Counted from the stretch's first letter, positions 34,495-46,177 are shown. The stretch: 64,000 bases of DNA from Maylandia zebra (GCF_041146795.1 NC_135187.1:3049556-3113555); one strand, 5' to 3'. Notes: generated from the sequence alone by a model not told the origin. Program-made: numbers and translations.

Positions 34495-35310
34495 CACATT
34501 TTTTTGTCCTGTCCCGTTCGGCACTGAAGCAATCAGAATCATTGTCTGAAGGCCAAGAAAAATTCTCCACAGATTTATTTTCTCAAGTGAATCAGTGCCA
34601 TACTGGTCCACTTGATTGATCTTCATTGTTATTATTATTATTATTTTTTTTAAATGATTAGAATTGGAACATATATAACCGGGGGATCGTAAAGACAAAG
34701 ACAGATAAGAGAAGTTTAAGAAAAGTAGAGGGAAAGAAAAACAGAGGGGAAGAGGGACAGTGAGAAAAGACAATGAAAACCCATGAGATCACCTGCTGGA
34801 AGAAAAAGAAGAAAACAAGCAAAAAGAGAACAACACAGTAGGGAGACCACAGCAGCAACCTAGATAAGCATAAGTAAGAGTAAATAATAAAGACTGAATG
34901 CTACTGAGCAGCACAAAAGACCGACAGCAGACGATATGCTTAGAGGCAGCATCCAAGGAAGACGGTGAGTGTCTGTGCACACCTGTGTGCGTGAGTGCGC
35001 TTGTTTCCAAAAGGTTTCTCCATGTAACTATCTAATAGTAATTGTGGGGAGCCATAGCACTGCCCCCCAGGACATGGAGCAAGCACGGAGGACATCCAGG
35101 ACCCAGACATCTAGATTCCCCCCAGAGCACAAGAGCCCAAGCAGGACCACTGGAGGGACAGCCGCCTCCCTCCTAGAAACAAGCTGGGGAGAGCCCCAGA
35201 CGGGTGTGTGTAGGGGGGCGGTGAGATGGAGTCTAAGACCCAACCAGACATATAAACATAGACAAAGCTCTTCATAAAACATGCCTCATCCACAGACATT
35301 CGTATAAACA
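34495..35310. repeat. dispersed repeat, copy 5 (in unit C)
   Basis: Duplicate of 18780-19590; a short (ATT)n run at 34627-34650 replaces the T-rich run of the other copies. The CGTTTCGTCACTC repeat follows at 35485-35755; nothing else is recognised up to the V8 promoter. Confidence 0.6.
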
Positions 35311-36185
35311 CTAAATCCTATGCCTGAGTGCTTTCTATCTAGCATTGAGACAAATGTTCAGCATTTTACTCTCACCAGTCAGAGAGTCTAAAATATTTGA
35401 AACTGTAGCCTTTTGTGTTTGTCACTGATCAATATCTGAGTAATATTATTCATAATTAGGCACTAACACACATGGTGTCTTGATGCACGCTCAATCATCC
35501 AGGTAAGTAAAACCCACAAGGTTGATTCTGTTCATCTGGACGCAGCGTTTTCAGGGGGAGAAACGTTTCGTCACTCATCCAGGTGACTTCTTCAGTCTCA
35601 GCTGACTGCAGGTTTCTCCAACCTTAGAAACAGGACATTTGCATAATAACTGAAACCAGCCCACTGAAGGACCAATGGGCTGGGAGGTCAGTTCCTTGAT
35701 CATTAATATGCAAATTCTCATGACCATTAATGAACAGACACTGATCAACGGCCATGAGTAACACACATGGTCTGGTGCAAAGATTCAGTATAAGTTCTGA
35801 TGATGTGCTGCTTATGTTTTTATGCTGTAATCTTTATAGTGTAGTACAGAGCACGATGAAGAAATGATGACTTTTCTTCGTGCAAATATTTACCAACTGT
35901 ATTACCAGATTTTAAGTACGTCACAGAATAGCCCGCCCAATCCTCACAACCAAAGCTTGCTCAGCATAAGATGCACAATGTAAAACTTTGAAAAAATGCT
36001 TTTAAAAATAATCAACAAAACACAAATTGCTGATTTTATGAATAACTCAATGGATTAATTAAAAAGAGAAAGAGGAAAAAAAGATGAAATTAAAGCAGAC
36101 AGGAATACCAAATCACTGATTCTTGAACACAGAGTAAACCTTTTATAATGGACAAGGGCATTTCCATGATTTCCATAGAGAGGCA

Positions 36186-36231
36186 CTTTGCATCAGCAGC
36201 GCCATGCTCCAGTGCTCTGGGAGAGTTTATA
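36186..36231 (+). promoter_or_regulatory. V8 promoter
   Basis: CTTTGCAT 36186-36193 and TTTATA 36226-36231. Confidence 0.7.
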
Positions 36232-36311
36232 GTCCTGAGAGTTGAACACTGGATGACTGACAGCTGTCCTTCATCACAACAGAAGCCACAGAAATCCTCC
36301 TCATCAAAAAC

Positions 36312-36497
36312 ATGACTTTGATCTGCGTCCTCATCTGGACTCTCCTCTGCTGCTGCTTCACAGGTAAAGTCCAGAGAATCAAACTCCTCTCCTCTATCAA
36401 CATCTGTCCCTCTGAAATGAAGCCCACAAAACCATGAAGCTGCTTTATGTTTTTGTCTCTGTGTCCTCAGAGTCCAGAGGACAGATCACAGTGACTC
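36312..36497 (+). pseudogene. V8, 5' part: leader exon and first 27 bases of the V exon
   Basis: Leader exon 36312-36363, intron, then V exon from 36471. The V sequence stops at 36497 after GTGACTC, where an LTR begins. The remainder is at 41754-42050. The 27 + 297 bases add up to the 324 bp of the sister segment V5, so only the insertion breaks this gene. Confidence 0.92.
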
Positions 36498-36988
36498 TGT
36501 CATGGTCCGCGGCCCGGCGTCCGGGGTGCTGCTGGGATGTCCACGCCCACGAGCGTGGCTGCTAACCCCACACCTGCATCCCATCCCAGGCGATCACCAG
36601 GTGGACTATTTAATCCTGCCCTACCTGCTGCTCCACGCCAGTCCGTAGTCGCCTCTCAGCGATCACAACTCGGCGTGTTTTTGAGCCACCTGCCTGTCCA
36701 CCTGTCCGCCTGAGATTCGGTTCACATTCAGCTTCGCCGTCTCGACCCCTTTTGGAGCTCCACCCCCCTCTGGTTCACTCGGCCCGGCTATCACCCCTCT
36801 CACAGCCCCGCTCTCGGCGTTCCCTGTGCGGTCCCTCGGTTTCGTCTGGTTTCACCCGTTGTTTTTCTGGCTACCCTCACGGGACACCTTTAGTTTCAAT
36901 AAAAAATTACTTTCTTTATTCGCTCATTCCCTAGTGTGTGTGTTCTGCTACTGGGTCCTACCTGCGCTCGGAACTTCGGTTCATGACA
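36498..36988 (+). repeat. 5' LTR
   Basis: 491 bp, TG...CA. TATA-like TATTTAA at 36607-36613, predicted start of transcription near 36637, poly(A) signal AATAAA near 36898. The same in the 3' LTR. Confidence 0.93.
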
Positions 36989-36989
36989 G

Positions 36990-37000
36990 TACGGACTGGC
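36990..37000 (+). promoter_or_regulatory. primer-binding site, self-priming type
   Basis: TACGGACTGGC, one base after the LTR, is the exact reverse complement of GCCAGTCCGTA at 36637-36647 in the LTR, which lies 30 bases past the TATA box. In the Tf1/sushi group the first 11 nt of the mRNA anneal to the PBS to prime reverse transcription (established for Tf1). No tRNA-type TGG directly follows the LTR. Confidence 0.7.
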
Positions 37001-37004
37001 CAGT

Positions 37005-37919
37005 ATGGACCCAGCAGATCCACTCCGCTCCGCTATTAATAAACAGGGCGCTATCCTCGGTCGCCACGATCAGCAGCTCCAGTCTCTCCAAGACCGTTGT
37101 CAAGAGCTCAGTGACACTCAGAATAAATTACAAACTAGGCCGTCCGACCCCGTGCACCGCGGCGTGTCGCCTCCGCCGCTGGAACCCTTCCACGGGGAGC
37201 TAGACCTGTGTGGGGGGTTCCTTTTCCAGTGCTCCTTGTTTTTCAGTCGCACGCCTGACGCGTTCCCCACGGATACTGCTAAGATCTCCCACTTCGTGGG
37301 ATTGTTACGGGGGCGTGCTCTAGCATGGGCTGAAGCCTACTTAAGTTCTCACCCCATTCGTGATTGCGATTACGATGACTTCCTGGAGGAGTTCCAGGCT
37401 ACGTTTTCCCCTCCGGTATCGGAGGACGATGCCGCGCAGAAGTTGCTGGGGCTCCGTCAGGGGCGGCGCAGTATTGCGGAGTACCTAGTTGAATTCCGTA
37501 CTCGAGCGGTCGCCGTGGGTTGGCCCGATTCGGCTCTTCGTGGGGTTTTTTTACGGTCGTTAAATGACCAGATGAAGGACCAACTGGCTTTTCACGAGGA
37601 GACCAGATCCTTTGATGAATTGGCCTCCCTCTCCCGTCGGATTGACAGACGCTTGCGGGAGAGGGATGCCGAGCGGCGGTCTAAGCCTATGGGCTCCGTA
37701 TTGCGCCCCGGGTTTCGCGTTTCTCCGCCCCCGCCCCCAGCTGCGTGTGCGCGCTCTCCGTCGCCGCCCCCGCCTGAACCCATGCAGATCGGACGCTCTC
37801 GGCTTTCTCCGGAGGAGAGGGAACGCCGATTTCGGGCTGGAGAATGTCTGTACTGTGGGAGGCCCGGTCACCGCATCGCTGTTTGCCCGGTCCGCCCAAA
37901 CGACCCGGCCCACCGGTGA
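37005..37919 (+). CDS. gag: gag polyprotein of the LTR element
   Basis: 304 residues from the ATG at 37005, 16 bases past the LTR. The N-terminal 45 residues look like a coiled coil ([13 protein letters not shown]). The middle, about 65-230, reads like a retrotransposon capsid ([38 protein letters not shown]). A Pro-rich linker follows and one zinc knuckle at 281-294, [14 protein letters not shown], fits CX2CX4HX4C. Gag packages the RNA into particles. The stop at 37917 lies shortly after the frameshift site. Confidence 0.92.
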   Translation: MDPADPLRSAINKQGAILGRHDQQLQSLQDRCQELSDTQNKLQTRPSDPVHRGVSPPPLEPFHGELDLCGGFLFQCSLFFSRTPDAFPTDTAKISHFVGLLRGRALAWAEAYLSSHPIRDCDYDDFLEEFQATFSPPVSEDDAAQKLLGLRQGRRSIAEYLVEFRTRAVAVGWPDSALRGVFLRSLNDQMKDQLAFHEETRSFDELASLSRRIDRRLRERDAERRSKPMGSVLRPGFRVSPPPPPAACARSPSPPPPEPMQIGRSRLSPEERERRFRAGECLYCGRPGHRIAVCPVRPNDPAHR

Positions 37920-37939
37920 GTCCGGGGATACGGGTGGGC
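37895..37939 (+). promoter_or_regulatory. gag-pol -1 frameshift signal
   Basis: C CCA AAC (37895-37901) is in the gag reading frame and fits X XXY YYZ. Six bases on, GCCCACC (37908-37914) can pair with GGTGGGC (37933-37939), a 7-bp GC-rich stem, with a CCGG/CCGG pairing inside. Slipping back one base gives exactly the pol frame. Confidence 0.75.
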
Positions 37940-40900
37940 AGCACTCTAAGCACTACTAGACCCCGATTGTTACTGTCCGTTACTATCGTGACTTCTAATC
38001 AGACTTTTACATGCCCCGCGTTAGTGGACTCCGGGGCGGAACAGAACCTTATGGATGAGAAGCTGGCTAAGAGGCTAGCTGTGTCTCTTACTCCACTCGA
38101 ACCGCCCATCCCTGCGTCTACATTAAACAACCAAGTGTTTGCATACATAACTCACCAAACCGCGCCTGTACGGTTAATCACATCAGGTAACCACCAAGAG
38201 CAGCTGTCCTTTTTCACTTTTCCTGCTCCTGACACCCCGCTTATCCTAGGCTACCCCTGGTTACAGAGACATAACCCACACATAGATTGGGCCGGAAAAA
38301 GTATCGCGAGCTGGAGTGTGTTTTGTCTGGCGAACTGCCTGAGGTCAGCCGTTCCCTCCGCCTCAACGGAACGGAGGCCCGCCCCGCCACCCGCGCCGGA
38401 CCTCTCTTCCGTGCCCCCCGATTATCACGATCTCCAGCAGGTGTTCAGTAAAGATGAGGCGCTCTCACTCCCGCCTCACCGTCCATATGACTGTGCTATC
38501 GATCTGCTCCCGGGAGCTTCGCTGCCCTCTAGCAGATTATACAACCTGTCTCGCCCCGAAAGAGAAACCATGGAGAATTACATCCAGGAGTCGCTAACTG
38601 CAGGACGTATTAGGCCGTCATCCTCTCCCGTGGCTGCAGGTTTTTTCTTCGTGGGAAAGAAAGACGGGACGCTCCGCCCGTGCATCGATTACAGGGGGCT
38701 GAATGACGTCACCGTCAAAAACAAATATCCCCTCCCACTCATTAGTTCTATTTTTAACTCACTCCAGGGAGCTACGGTCTTCACCAAACTAGATCTGCGG
38801 AACGCCTACCACCTGGTACGGATACGTGAAGGCGACGAGTGGAAGACCGCCTTCAATACCCCACTAGGGCATTTTGAATATCTAGTGATGCCGTTCGGGT
38901 TAACGAACGCCCCGGCGGTTTTTCAAGCCCTAGTCAACGACGTGTTACGGGATTTCCTGAACGTGTTTGTTTTTGTTTACCTGGATGATATTTTGATTTT
39001 CTCCAAGACGCTCGAGGACCATCGCATCCATGTGAGGAGCGTGCTACAACGGCTGCTCGAAAATAGACTGTACGTAAAAGCGGAAAAGTGTGAGTTCCAC
39101 GCCTCATCCATTTCCTTCTTGGGCTACATCCTCGCTGGTGGGCAGGTGAAGACCGACCCGGTGAAGATCAAAGCCATATTGGAATGGCCGGTTCCGGAGA
39201 CACGAAAGAAGCTTCAGAGCTTCTTGGGGTTTGCGAATTTTTATCGCCGTTTCATTCGAAACTACAGCCAGGTGGCCGCGCCTCTCACCCAACTCACCTC
39301 ACCCAAGGCGTCTTTCACATGGTCCCCTGAGGCCCACGCAGCCTTCGCTAAATTGAAGCGATTATTCACGTCCACACCCATTCTGACCCATCCTGACTCT
39401 TCTAAACAGTTTGTTGTTGAGGTCGACGCATCTGACGCGGGAGTCGGGGCGGTTCTTTCCCAGCGGTCTGGGCCCCTGAACAAACTCCGGCCGTGCGCCT
39501 TTTTCTCACGCCGACTCACCCCCGCAGAAAGGAATTACGACATCGGCGACAGGGAACTCCTAGCGGTAAAACTCGCATTGGAGGAATGGCGTCACTGGCT
39601 GGAGGGGACCGAACAGCCCTTCGTTATATGGACGGATCATAAAAATCTACTGTACCTTAGAACCGCCAAGAGGTTAAATCCCCGTCAAGCTCGCTGGTCC
39701 CTATTCTTCGCCCGTTTCAACTTCACACTCTCCTATCGTCCCGGGTCACGAAACATCAAACCCGATGCGCTCTCCCGTCTGTATTCCCCCGACAGCGAGG
39801 CGCCCCCCCCCGCCACCATCCTGCCTGCCTCCTGCGTGGTGGGTGCTCTCACCTGGGAGATTGAGGAGACCATTCGTCAAGCGCTCCCAGGGGACCCTGA
39901 CCCAGGGACCGGACCGCCGGGACGGCGCTTCGTTCCCGCCGCCGCCCGGGGAGCGGTCATCCACTGGATCCACACAGCACGATTCGCGTGCCACCCGGGC
40001 GTGAGCAGAACGGCGCGCCTCCTCAGCAGACACTTCTGGTGGAAATCGCTACTACGGGACGTGAGGGACTACGTGTCTGCCTGTGCCGTCTGCGCTCGTA
40101 ATAAACCATCCACGAAACATCCCATGGGCCAGCTCCACCCACTCACTACTCCCCACCGGCCCTGGTCTCACATCTCGCTCGACTTTGTTACCGGTCTCCC
40201 CACCTCTTCTGGAAAATGTGTCATCCTCACCGTTGTGGATCGGTTTTCTAAGGCCGCCCACTTCGTCCCGCTAGCCAAGCTGCCCTCGGCTGCTGAGACT
40301 GCCCAAGCGTTAGTCACGGAAGTCTTCAGGCTCCACGGAATTCCCCTGGACATTGTCTCCGATCGCGGTCCCCAGTTCACCTCACAAGTGTGGAGGACCT
40401 TCTGCTCCATTCTCGGCGCCAAGGTCAGTTTGAGTTCCGGTTTCCACCCGCAATCCAATGGGCAAACTGAACGCCTTAATCAGGAGCTGGAGACTATGCT
40501 GAGGTGCGTAGCCAGTCAAAACCCCTCCTCCTGGGTTACTTTCCTGCCCTGGGTGGAGTACGCCCACAATACTCACACCTCGTCCTCCACCGGCTTCTCT
40601 CCTTTCGAAGCGTCCCTCGGGTATCAGCCTCCGCTCTTCCCGGAAGAGGACCTGTCCCTCTCCGTCCCGTCGGCCCCTCATCACCTCCGGCGCTGCCAAC
40701 GTGTGTGGCGCTGCGCTCGCCGCGCCCTCCTGCGCGCAAAGGAACGACAGGCGCACTACGCCGATCGTCGCCGCACCCCAGCCCCTGACTACCAGCCGGG
40801 ACAGAAGGTTTGGTTGGCTGCTGGGAACATCCCGCTCCGGGGCACGTCCCGCAAACTGGCTCCCCGTTTCATCGGGCCGTACGAAGTGGACCGAGTCATC

Positions 40901-41245
40901 AACCCGGTGGCAGTCAGGCTCCGGCTTCCGGCCTCTCGGCGTGTGCATCCCACGTTCCATGTATCTCAACTTAAGCCGGTCCGCCTCAGCCCCCTGTGCC
41001 CTCCTTCCGAGCCCCCTCCTCCCGCCCGGCTCGTCGGCGGCCATCCGGCCTATGCGGTCCGGCGGATCCTGGATGCGCGCCGGCGCGGGCGCGGCTGGCA
41101 GTATCTTGTGGATTGGGAGGGATACGGCCCCGAGGACCGCCTCTGGGTCCCGCGCTCCTTCATTCTGGACCCTCGTCTCATCTCTGCTTTCCGTGCTTCT
41201 CTCCGCAGGCGGGGTCCCGGCCGGTCGCCTGGGGGCGACCCTTGA
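37895..41245 (+). CDS. pol: pol polyprotein of the LTR element
   Basis: Open without a break; residues are numbered from the in-frame ATG at 37844 (1133 codons), although translation more likely enters by frameshift at 37895. Aspartic protease at DSGA (62-65). Reverse transcriptase with LDLRNAYH and the catalytic YLDD at 379-382. RNase H with D528, E571, D598. Integrase with an HHCC zinc site (H710, H717, C747, C750), the D780, D840, E876 triad (35 residues between the last two) and GPY at 1011. The chromodomain is at about 1069-1115 ([17 protein letters not shown]). The end of the frame lies next to a run of nine G (41246-41254), the likely polypurine tract. All catalytic residues checked are present. 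Confidence 0.94.
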   Translation, partial: PKRPGPPVSPGIRVGSTLSTTRPRLLLSVTIVTSNQTFTCPALVDSGAEQNLMDEKLAKRLAVSLTPLEPPIPASTLNNQVFAYITHQTAPVRLITSGNHQEQLSFFTFPAPDTPLILGYPWLQRHNPHIDWAGKSIASWSVFCLANCLRSAVPSASTERRPAPPPAPDLSSVPPDYHDLQQVFSKDEALSLPPHRPYDCAIDLLPGASLPSSRLYNLSRPERETMENYIQESLTAGRIRPSSSPVAAGFFFVGKKDGTLRPCIDYRGLNDVTVKNKYPLPLISSIFNSLQGATVFTKLDLRNAYHLVRIREGDEWKTAFNTPLGHFEYLVMPFGLTNAPAVFQALVNDVLRDFLNVFVFVYLDDILIFSKTLEDHRIHVRSVLQRLLENRLYVKAEKCEFHASSISFLGYILAGGQVKTDPVKIKAILEWPVPETRKKLQSFLGFANFYRRFIRNYSQVAAPLTQLTSPKASFTWSPEAHAAFAKLKRLFTSTPILTHPDSSKQFVVEVDASDAGVGAVLSQRSGPLNKLRPCAFFSRRLTPAERNYDIGDRELLAVKLALEEWRHWLEGTEQPFVIWTDHKNLLYLRTAKRLNPRQARWSLFFARFNFTLSYRPGSRNIKPDALSRLYSPDSEAPPPATILPASCVVGALTWEIEETIRQALPGDPDPGTGPPGRRFVPAAARGAVIHWIHTARFACHPGVSRTARLLSRHFWWKSLLRDVRDYVSACAVCARNKPSTKHPMGQLHPLTTPHRPWSHISLDFVTGLPTSSGKCVILTVVDRFSKAAHFVPLAKLPSAAETAQALVTEVFRLHGIPLDIVSDRGPQFTSQVWRTFCSILGAKVSLSSGFHPQSNGQTERLNQELETMLRCVASQNPSSWVTFLPWVEYAHNTHTSSSTGFSPFEASLGYQPPLFPEEDLSLSVPSAPHHLRRCQRVWRCARRALLRAKERQAHYADRRRTPAPDYQPGQKVWLAAGNIPLRGTSRKLAPRFIGPYEVDRVINPVAVRLRLPASRRVHPTFHVSQLKPVRLSPLCPPSEPPPPARLVGGHPAYAVRRILDARRRGRGWQYLVDWEGYGPEDRLWVPRSFILDPRLISAFRASLRRRGPGRSPGGDP

Positions 41246-41257
41246 GGGGGGGGGTAC

Positions 41258-41748
41258 TGTCATGGTCCGCGGCCCGGCGTCCGGGGTGCTGCTGGGATGT
41301 CCACGCCCACGAGCGTGGCTGCTAACCCCACACCTGCATCCCATCCCAGGCGATCACCAGGTGGACTATTTAATCCTGCCCTACCTGCTGCTCCACGCCA
41401 GTCCGTAGTCGCCTCTCAGCGATCACAACTCGGCGTGTTTTTGAGCCACCTGCCTGTCCACCTGTCCGCCTGAGATTCGGTTCACATTCAGCTTCGCCGT
41501 CTCGACCCCTTTTGGAGCTCCACCCCCCTCTGGTTCACTCGGCCCGGCTATCACCCCTCTCACAGCCCCGCTCTCGGCGTTCCCTGTGCGGTCCCTCGGT
41601 TTCGTCTGGTTTCACCCGTTGTTTTTCTGGCTACCCTCACGGGACACCTTTAGTTTCAATAAAAAATTACTTTCTTTATTCGCTCATTCCCTAGTGTGTG
41701 TGTTCTGCTACTGGGTCCTACCTGCGCTCGGAACTTCGGTTCATGACA
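41258..41748 (+). repeat. 3' LTR
   Basis: 491 bp; no difference from the 5' LTR found by line-by-line reading. Confidence 0.93.
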
Positions 41749-41753
41749 GACTC

Positions 41754-42050
41754 AGCCTGGAGCAGTGAGCTCTGCTGTGGGAGCAACTGTGAGCATCAAG
41801 TGTACGACCAGTCAGGATGTTCGTGTTTGGAGCAACTACCATCTTTTAGCCTGGTACCAACAGAAAGATGGAGGAGTTCCTAAACTGCTCATTTACTATG
41901 CTAGCACTCGACAATCAGGGATTCCAGCTCGTTTTACAGGCAGTGGATCAAACTCTGACTTCACTCTGACCATCAGTGGAGTCCAGGCTGAAGATGCAGC
42001 AGTTTATTACTGTCAGAGTGATCACTACATTAACAGCCAGTATGTGTTCA
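41754..42050 (+). pseudogene. V8, 3' part of the V exon
   Basis: Continues the V frame after the target duplication: [18 protein letters not shown]1 [14 protein letters not shown]2 YASTRQS, both cysteines, germline CDR3 [12 protein letters not shown]. The body is undamaged. The RSS is intact, so it might still rearrange, but with the element in the exon no light chain can be made. Confidence 0.92.
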
Positions 42051-42078
42051 CACAGTGAAAAGCCATCATACAAAAACC
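42051..42078 (+). other. V8 recombination signal (12-RSS)
   Basis: CACAGTG 42051-42057, 12-base spacer, ACAAAAACC 42070-42078. Confidence 0.93.
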
Positions 42079-42445
42079 TCTCTCAAGTGCAGAGACTGAT
42101 ACAGTTGACTCAGTACACACACTCAAAGAAATACACTGGGTTTCATATCTTAGTGAGGATATCTAATTGACATAATGCTTTTCCTAACTGCTTACTATAA
42201 CCTTAACCATCAAAAGTGAATGCCTAACTATAACCTAACTGTAACCCTGACACTAAAACCACTTTTTGAGACTCAAATGCCTTTAAACTCGTTTGGGACG
42301 AGCGTTTTTCCCCATAAGTGACTGTTGTTCTCCACAGTATAGTGGCATGCCACACGTGTAACCCACATTACAAAAAAAATCAAAAAAACAAAAAACAAAA
42401 CATGTGGGGAACCTCCTCCAGATGTCACTGTTGGTGTTTCTGGAG

Positions 42446-42609
42446 TCAACAAACATAGTGTGTATTATTTCATCAAAAGAAGTTTATTGGTCTCCATCAC
42501 CCTCAGATTTACAACCAATCATGGGGTAGATGAAGGTAATGACGTGTTCTGTTACCAACAGAAAAATGGTGAAACTCCTAAAAAGCTAACTTATAATGCT
42601 GACACTTGA
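42446..42609 (+). pseudogene. V-segment relic, duplicate of 21470-21632
   Basis: The same FR2 piece CYQQKNGETPKKLTYNADT and stop. It came with the segmental duplication of the V5 block. Confidence 0.65.
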
Positions 42610-43767
42610 GCTTCATGACCTTTGACCTCACTCACACTTCACAGAGGTTTTAAGTTTCTTGGAACCTTATCCCAACTTCACATAAATAGGATTGTTAGAA
42701 AGGTGTAAAAGTACACAACACACACGATGATTGTGCTCACTATTATTGCGTTTTACTGACAGTTATGAACTCAAGGAACACAGTCTGTTCCAGTCCAGCT
42801 CTCCCCGTCCCCGCTCGACTCTGTCTTCACTATATAGAGAAACAGAAAGAGACAGCGTCATCAGTCAGTCGCCACCACCTGTGGCTCACCTGCCTCCCGG
42901 TACCGCCCCCTTGAGCTCACTGTACCACTCCTCCCCTGCAGATGAGCCAAGGACCACACCTCCGCCACAGAAGGCAAATCAAACATACCCATTTTGGCTC
43001 TCTCTGTTATGGACACAGATGTACAGATTTGTATACAGAGTAGCATGAAAGACTCAAATGTAAGCACTCAGTAAGGTGCAGAAAAGTGCTGAACAATCAT
43101 AAATTCTAAACAATCAGTTGTTTGTTTCTGCTCATTAAATTCTGTAAGAATTAGAAATGTGAAGGTCCCAAGTTCAGTCTGAGGATTTTACCTCCAACAG
43201 CAGCTTTTATCCAGGTACATGTTCTTGAACTTAAAGTGTCCGTGATGATAACAGAGATTCTATCATGATGGGTTTTATTACTTAATTTTATTCATTTGAA
43301 TAAAGCTGGAATTCAGTTGTGTAATTGTTTGTAATTTGTGATTAAAAAAACATCAACAGCAGTGAACAACGATGCTTGATCTGCCCCGCTGTTACATGTC
43401 ACATGGTTGTGATCATAGCTACAGAAAGAGGTGTTATAGGTATTGCTGTCAGAGATAACAGCCTCGTTTAAAAGATACTGATTGTGTCTGTTTGTGTTTT
43501 ATAAGAAGTCCTTTGAAGCAAAGAGCAGTGACTGTACCTCCACATGTCTGAGCTCCTCACTCTCTGAGACTAAGCTCAGCTACTCTACAGCATGAACCTG
43601 TGACCTCGTTAATTCATATTTTTAATTAATCCAGATATATCCTTACTAAATATTATGATAAACATGTGAATCCATCAATGAACCATAAAGCAAAACATTT
43701 AAATAATAGAAAATATTTTGGAATAAGAATATTCTGAAGAACAAACTGATATATCTGCTCAATACTA
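42610..43767. other. V8 3' flank, duplicate of the V5 flank
   Basis: Parallel to 21640-22787. It ends where the 6.8-kb transposon starts. Confidence 0.6.
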
Positions 43768-43979
43768 CACTCTAAAAAGTAATTAATGGGATCTTTAGTC
43801 ATTACTTACATATATATGTTGTTGTGAAATGAAAAATCAAGTTCATAAATACTGTTAGACTTCCTAATTAAAATTTTTATTTTATTGAGTTCGGGTGACA
43901 CATAAATTATGCCTCTTTACTCAATATATAATCGTGATTTGTCTGAATTTAAAATCTTCTTTTAATCAAAAAACAATAT

Positions 43980-44640
43980 AATTTTAAGTTCTGTCGATGT
44001 AAAATACAACTTGATGACGTGTAAACAGCTCACAGTTCCCTTCTTCTACACAAGCGGACATATTCAACAGCACGTGTTCAAGGTTTATCAAGAGCTGTGT
44101 TGGTCGCGAACGGTGAGTAATTTTATGCGAAATTACACATATCTGCAGTCGCTCTGGATTTTGTTAGTTTACTTTAAAACAACGACGTAACATACATAAC
44201 ATACATCTTAGCTTGCCCCCGCGTTTGTGTGTTTTAATATACACACAGCAGCTAATTCCGCGATAGCATAAATTGTTGGACTCTTTTTGGAAAATTTAAC
44301 ACTGACGTTACTCTAATGCAGACCACTGTAATTGTCTTATAATTTTTAAAAGATAGCGGACGTTGTTAGCCCCGGCGCAAACTACTATGCTAACGTAGCT
44401 AGCCAAGCTAAGTTGTGTTCACTGTGATTTTATTTTTGAAATGTGAAATTTATTTTTTGAAGGGAAGCACTTTATGTTAGTAATTGTTAAGAAACGCTTC
44501 TAAATTTTCGTAACGTTACGGGGTGAAGTTCAACCCCATTGGCTTCTGCGCAGGAAGTGTGGTCGCCATTAGTCCGGTGTGTCTGTTGACCGCTAAGAGC
44601 GGTTCTTCACCGGCTGCTCGGCCTATTTTCACAGGTAAAA
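43980..44640 (+). promoter_or_regulatory. putative promoter and non-coding first exons of the cargo gene
   Basis: Richer in CpG than its flanks. Two possible splice donors follow exon-like stretches: CGAACG/GTGAGT near 44115 and TTTCACAG/GTAAAA near 44635. Inference from splice-like signals only. Confidence 0.35.
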
Positions 44641-44802
44641 GACCAGACTTAAGTGCACTGTGCCGCATATGATAGGCTAGTTAGCTGTCCCTAATTTTTG
44701 GGTACTTTCCGTGTTTTGTAGAGATGTAGAGGCGACGTGCATTGGCACTGGCTGTAACATTGATATGCCTCAATAAAGGTTGAAAGTAAGAAAAAAATCA
44801 AT

Positions 44803-45184
44803 AGCGGGCCGCCATCTTGGTTGGGTCCCCATTTGCCACCAGTGCATTTTTTCTACTGAGGAATGTATTCACCCATGGTAAATAAGGAAAATGTTTAAAT
44901 ATTTTTCCAAACAGATAAGGCAAGAAAGGTCAATAATCCCACATATGGTTTCAGTAGTATGCCAGTTTTTGCAACACTAGGGTGCACAATAATGACCATA
45001 GCTGCTGACTCAGCATTGATTCCAATTTGGTTTTGGAGAATGAAATGAAAACAGATCAAGTGGGATTATTGACATTGTAGCTTGTGTATAAAAAAGTTTG
45101 GGTTTTTTTTCGTATTTACTGTCAGAAATTATTCTGTCCTGTCATGCCACACCTTATGTTTGCTTTTGTTGATAAAAAAAAAAC

Positions 45185-45243
<59 letters not shown>

Positions 45244-45332
45244 TTTTTTTTTTTTTTGAGTTAACACATTCCTCAGTAGAAATACATGCACTGGGGGCGA
45301 GTGGAGACCCCTCCAAGATCGCGGTCGGTGGG
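44803..45332. repeat. inverted-repeat element (MITE) with (TA)n core
   Basis: Arms at 44803-44870 and 45262-45332 are imperfect reverse complements (shared TTTCTACTGAGGAATGT and CAGTGCAT). A pure TA run at 45188-45239 and a T tract lie inside near the right arm. No clear target duplication seen. It lies in an intron of the cargo gene. Confidence 0.6.
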
Positions 45333-45787
45333 GATACATGCTCCAACAGACTGGCCCAGTCCATGTCACCTCTATGTATATTTGATCTATGGAAAGCCAC
45401 GTTAGGCTTTCCAGCACCCAGTGTATTCAGGTCTATGTAGTTTTGAATGTTTGGTTCTAGCTCACACAGCTTTGACAGGTGAAACTTATTCACTGTATTG
45501 AAGACTCACAGGTGAAGTTGAAAATACCATCTTTTGTATTTTTGTGCAGGCACAACTTTCTGGTGTTATACACTGTCCTGGCGTTGCAGATCTAGGGGTT
45601 CCAGTTAAGACGTGGTCAGCCTTCTAAAGAAAGTGGGAATCTCACCAAAATATTCAGTTACTTTGCTGTGTTTCTTGCCAGGACAAAGGCTCAAACCATC
45701 ATCTTCTCCTGGTATCGAATACCAAGGGACCTTCTGAAGTAAGCTTTAACAAGTAAGCTTGAATTGAGTAATTCAGAATCATGAAGT

Positions 45788-46177
45788 ATGGATTGGCCTT
45801 GCAAAATCTGTAAATTTGCAACCTCCACTAAGGAAGAGCTGATGAAACATTATAGGTTACGCCATATCCCCAGTGTACAGCCTCTGCCATGTCCTTACCT
45901 AGATTGTTTTTGTTCATTTAAGTCATGGGGTAGCCTAAAATCACACATATCAAGGAAACACTCAACTCACTCAACAATGAGAACCTCTGAAATACTCAGT
46001 TTCTGTTGCCAGTTCTGTAATGTGGGCACATTTTTCACTGAAAAAGAGTATTTTGAACACCTTCTATTTTTTTCTATCATTCAGGACAACACAGTTGAAA
46101 AGCGCAGAGAAATTGCTGTTCGCTGCCTCATAGTCTATCTTGGAGAGAAGGAGGAGGATCTTTTCAAACAATACAGC
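45788..46177 (+). CDS. cargo gene, C2H2 zinc-finger exon
   Basis: 130 codons from ATG 45788 (MDWPCKICKFATSTKEEL) to a GTAAGT donor at 46178, phase 0. Two C2H2-like fingers are visible: C5-X2-C8-X12-H21-X4-H26, and a second starting CPYLDC and ending HISRKH; a third start (CCQFC) is incomplete. The part after it (KRREIAVRCLIVYLGEKEEDLF) has no known fold to me. It resembles a multi-copy fish protein family often labelled zinc-finger or SAMD3-like (from memory, not checked). In-frame splicing to the exon at 48888 is possible. Function unknown; a DNA- or RNA-binding role is inferred from the fingers. Confidence 0.65.

Larger units (their letters stand above)
31635..36165. repeat. V-less unit, copy C
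   Basis: C4, J4, the dispersed repeats and the V8 block, parallel to unit B from inside its TTAA element onward. No V precedes C4 within this copy. Confidence 0.85.
36498..41748 (+). mobile_element. Ty3/gypsy LTR retrotransposon (chromovirus, sushi-like), full length
   Basis: 5251 bp, bounded by 491-bp LTRs starting TGTCATGG and ending CATGACA, with a 5-bp target duplication GACTC at 36493-36497 and 41749-41753. It holds gag and pol in -1 frames, with protease, RT, RNase H, integrase and a C-terminal chromodomain in that order. The two LTRs look identical by eye and both frames are open, so insertion is recent and the copy may be able to move. It lies in the V8 exon in the same orientation. 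GC-rich, in contrast to the AT-rich surroundings. Confidence 0.95.

Noticed and set aside
37001-37014. TGGCCAGTATGGAC (from 36997) as a tRNA-type primer site
   Set aside because: It starts 8 bases after the LTR and overlaps the gag ATG, whereas the 11-nt self-complementary site next to the LTR explains priming better.
40382-41344. 320-codon minus-strand frame
   Set aside because: Antisense to pol in GC-rich sequence; pol has all catalytic motifs.
45082-45493. Frames through the TA repeat
   Set aside because: Tyr-Ile repeats are the translation of (TA)n.
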